From positions 124,001-188,000 of the forward strand of contig MU008158.1 of the NCBI GenBank assembly GCA_010909165.1: 64,000 nt of DNA, written 5' to 3'. Positions 62,090 through 64,000 of this stretch are shown piece by piece. Both the position numbers and the translations under genes were made by a program. A model generated the notes under the pieces. That model was not told where the DNA came from. It was given only the letters and a program-made list of their open reading frames with translations, and made no database searches. How positions within the stretch are numbered: the stretch's first letter is position 1; each line of letters begins with the position of its first letter. The DNA is from Anthoceros angustus (lineage: Eukaryota; Streptophyta; Anthocerotopsida; Anthocerotales; Anthocerotaceae).

Positions 62090-64000
62090 GTGGGCGTTAG
62101 TTTGGTGGTTGGCGGTGGTCACGTGGGTTGCACCCTCTTGGCTGGGGCCCTTTGGCGGCCTTTTGGGGTTCGCCATACAGACTCAAACTCTGTATGTCCG
62201 GTCAGTGAGGTCATTTGCCCTCGGTCCCGGTACCTCTTGACCTGTTACCCTTCAAGCTGGCGTTTGCAGGCCCTTTTCGCCCCCATCCAATGGGGCGATC
62301 CACACCCTCCGTGTTGTCAGGACACTCCTTGTCGATCATGCTCAACTCTCTGCGGCGTCAAGGGGTGAAACTCACCTCGGGCACATGCATAAAGATTTCG
62401 ACCAGACTACAGGCTGCCCAAGTGCAGCTGCGACCTCCTCCACGTCCATTGCCCGGCTTTGCCATAGCTTTCTCCTTGTGGTGCCTCTTTCTTCACAGGA
62501 ATGGTTGCGGTCTTGGATCACATCCTTGGGATGTTGAAACCCGCTTTCCATGTCCGCGTATCTTCCGAGCTTCCTCGGCACCTTCACGATGATGCCGTCG
62601 GCATTTCGTCTTCCCTAGATCGCCTTGCACTCGATCCGGGATGAGTTAGCTTGGTGTCTCCTCCTTCTTCTCCCGATGGTGTCTTGATTGCACTAGGGGG
62701 GCTTGAGCAAGTGAAGTTGCTAGCCGTCTTGACGTTTTTGTGGCGGGCGGCTCTTGAGAGGAGGTGTGCGTCTTTGCCAAGTCCGGCGGAATCTGCTCGG
62801 CCGGTTGGAGCAGTGCGGGTAATGCAACAAACCTCGCGGCAAGTTGCTTGGCAGTGGTGAATATGCCGTATAGGGCTCTTCGACCCGCCCCTTGGCCTCC
62901 GCTCAAGAGACAATTGCTGCCCTCCGTGCCTCCATCCGCCACCTAAGGATGCCATTCCCGGACATATCCGACTATGTCCCGAGGATCCTTCTCCTGACCG
63001 GCGGCTTTTGCTCGCCTCTCCACAACCCTCGCCTTTCATCTCCGGCTTGTCGGAATGGTGTTCGAACACCTTAGGGACCTCTTTCTCCTCAAGATCCATC
63101 TAGCGGCTTTCGAGCTCTTTTCTCTGCTGCTGCGGTGGCTCGTGGAGATGCCTCACCGGATTTCAGTTCAGCCTAGTAGGCTTGTCGCTATGGACAAGCT
63201 CCTGCCTCGGCGCCCACTGCGGTTGGGAGGCCTTCATGCGGCTACTCACCGACTATCGCCCGCAGCCGCCTCCCTTCTCCACTGGACCGGCGGCTTTTGC
63301 TCGCTCTCTCCACAACCCTCGTCTTTCATCTGCGGTTTGTCGGGAATGGTGTTCGAACACCTTAGGGACCTCTTTCTCCCGAAGATCCATCTAGCGGCTT
63401 TCGAGCTCTTTTCTCAGGCTGCTGCGGTGGCTCGTGGAGAGATGCCTCACGATTTGGTTCTTGCGGCTAGTAGGCTTGTCGCTATGGACAAGCACACTTT
63501 TTCAGGCGTCGCCCACTCGCGGTTGGGAGGCCTTCATGCACTCGGCCCTATATCTGATGCGCTCCCTTCTCCAAGAAGACTTCAACCCCTTCAATTTGGC
63601 ATTGCCACTCACACTGCAGTGCAGTGGTGCTAGGGGTGAAAGCTTGCCTTGATACCCACCCGGATTGGGTAGTCTTACGGTGGATGTCGAGAACGCCTTC
63701 AATACCATTTCCGGGCGTCATCTTTGAGGAGCTTAGGGATCTTGGCGGCGTCTAGAGTCTTATACCCTTTGTCCGGTTTACCGGAGGTCCTCCAACCTCT
63801 ACTACCGGCACAACGTCTCTTGAGTTTCGTCTCGTCTTGGAATCGGCCACGGTGCAGGCAAGGCGACCCGCTAGGCGGTGCTCTTCGCTATTGCTCACTA
63901 TAGGGCCTGTCTGGGGCCGCCCTCTCCAGCCATGTGTCTTCCCTTGTTGGCGGGGCATTCTCACATCCTCGGGCACAGGGACAAAGTCAAGGAGGCCTTT
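62090..64000 (+). pseudogene. Non-LTR-type reverse transcriptase, running off the right edge
   Basis: Plus-strand frames, with many shifts, carry MVFEHLRDLFLPKIHLAAFE and ASRLVAMDK (63,345-63,490), PLQFGIATHTAV (63,590), then DTHPDWVVLRW and a VDVENAFNT-type motif (63,650-63,705). Near 63,715-63,800 come FEELRDLGG and LIPFVR, then a GDPLGG-like and a LADD-like stretch near 63,860-63,960. This order fits an RT palm (NAFN ... GTRQGDPLGG ... ADD) of a non-LTR-type element. An N-terminal region of unknown function lies at 62,090-62,950. The gene is badly frameshifted and cut by the window edge. Confidence 0.65.
62998..63600 (+). repeat. ~290-bp tandem duplication inside the RT gene
   Basis: GGCGGCTTTTGCTCGC occurs at about 63,000 and 63,290, and the following sequence through GGTTGGGAGGCCTTCATGC (63,222 and 63,524) is repeated. 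The copies differ by short indels. Confidence 0.88.

Overview
This is eukaryotic nuclear DNA from a plant-lineage (streptophyte) genome. The evidence is a plant-type telomere array (TTTAGGG), GT-AG introns of 73 to 578 nt, a DCP5/LSM14 mRNA-decapping gene, a plant-style F-box gene, and Copia, Ty3/Gypsy and CACTA transposons. The species cannot be fixed from the sequence. A non-seed plant or charophyte relative is a reasonable guess, because the Gypsy element carries a cytosine-methyltransferase-like domain, and elements of that kind have been reported from charophyte algae.

Layout. (1) 1 to about 18,455: a minus-strand Copia element (Copia-1), cut by the left window edge. Its gag is split by a 14.2-kb plus-strand Gypsy element (1931-16089) with TG...CA ends and a 4-bp target duplication (CGCT). 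The Gypsy order is LTR, gag, protease, DNA methyltransferase-like domain, RT, RNase H, integrase, PHD finger, C-terminal region, LTR. Several blocks are tandemly repeated and all reading frames are broken. (2) 18,456-30,300: a small island of host genes. These are DCP5-like (plus, 8 exons, intact), an F-box gene (plus, one exon, intact) and a glycosyl-hydrolase-like beta-propeller gene (minus, 2 exons, intact). (3) 30,449-34,578: TE debris, including a non-LTR-type fragment, a Copia-2 RT/RNase H fragment interrupted by a minisatellite, and a second minisatellite. (4) 34,579-61,887: a minus-strand Copia element (Copia-3) with both LTRs, a tRNA-iMet-type primer-binding site and a 5-bp target duplication (TGAGT). 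It is inserted in that second minisatellite. Its gag 5' region holds an 18.9-kb CACTA-like DNA transposon (41,451-60,342). Twelve perfect TTTAGGG repeats lie between the CACTA right end and the right copy of its 3-bp target duplication (ACC). (5) 62,090-64,000: the minisatellite remnant is followed by a plus-strand non-LTR-type reverse transcriptase that runs off the right edge.

How it fits together. The three host genes look functional and show no sign of acting in a common pathway. The rest is nested mobile DNA. The most interesting system is the Gypsy element that combines a DNA methyltransferase with a histone-reader PHD finger. The CACTA element has divergent genes (transposase minus, accessory acidic protein plus) separated by a 1.5-kb array of palindromes.

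Caution. Every TE in the window carries 0.3 to 1.4-kb tandem duplications, and the near-identical copies differ mainly by tiny indels, many at CTG/CAG triplets. The host genes show neither feature. Part of the TE frame damage may therefore be consensus or assembly error in heavily methylated DNA.
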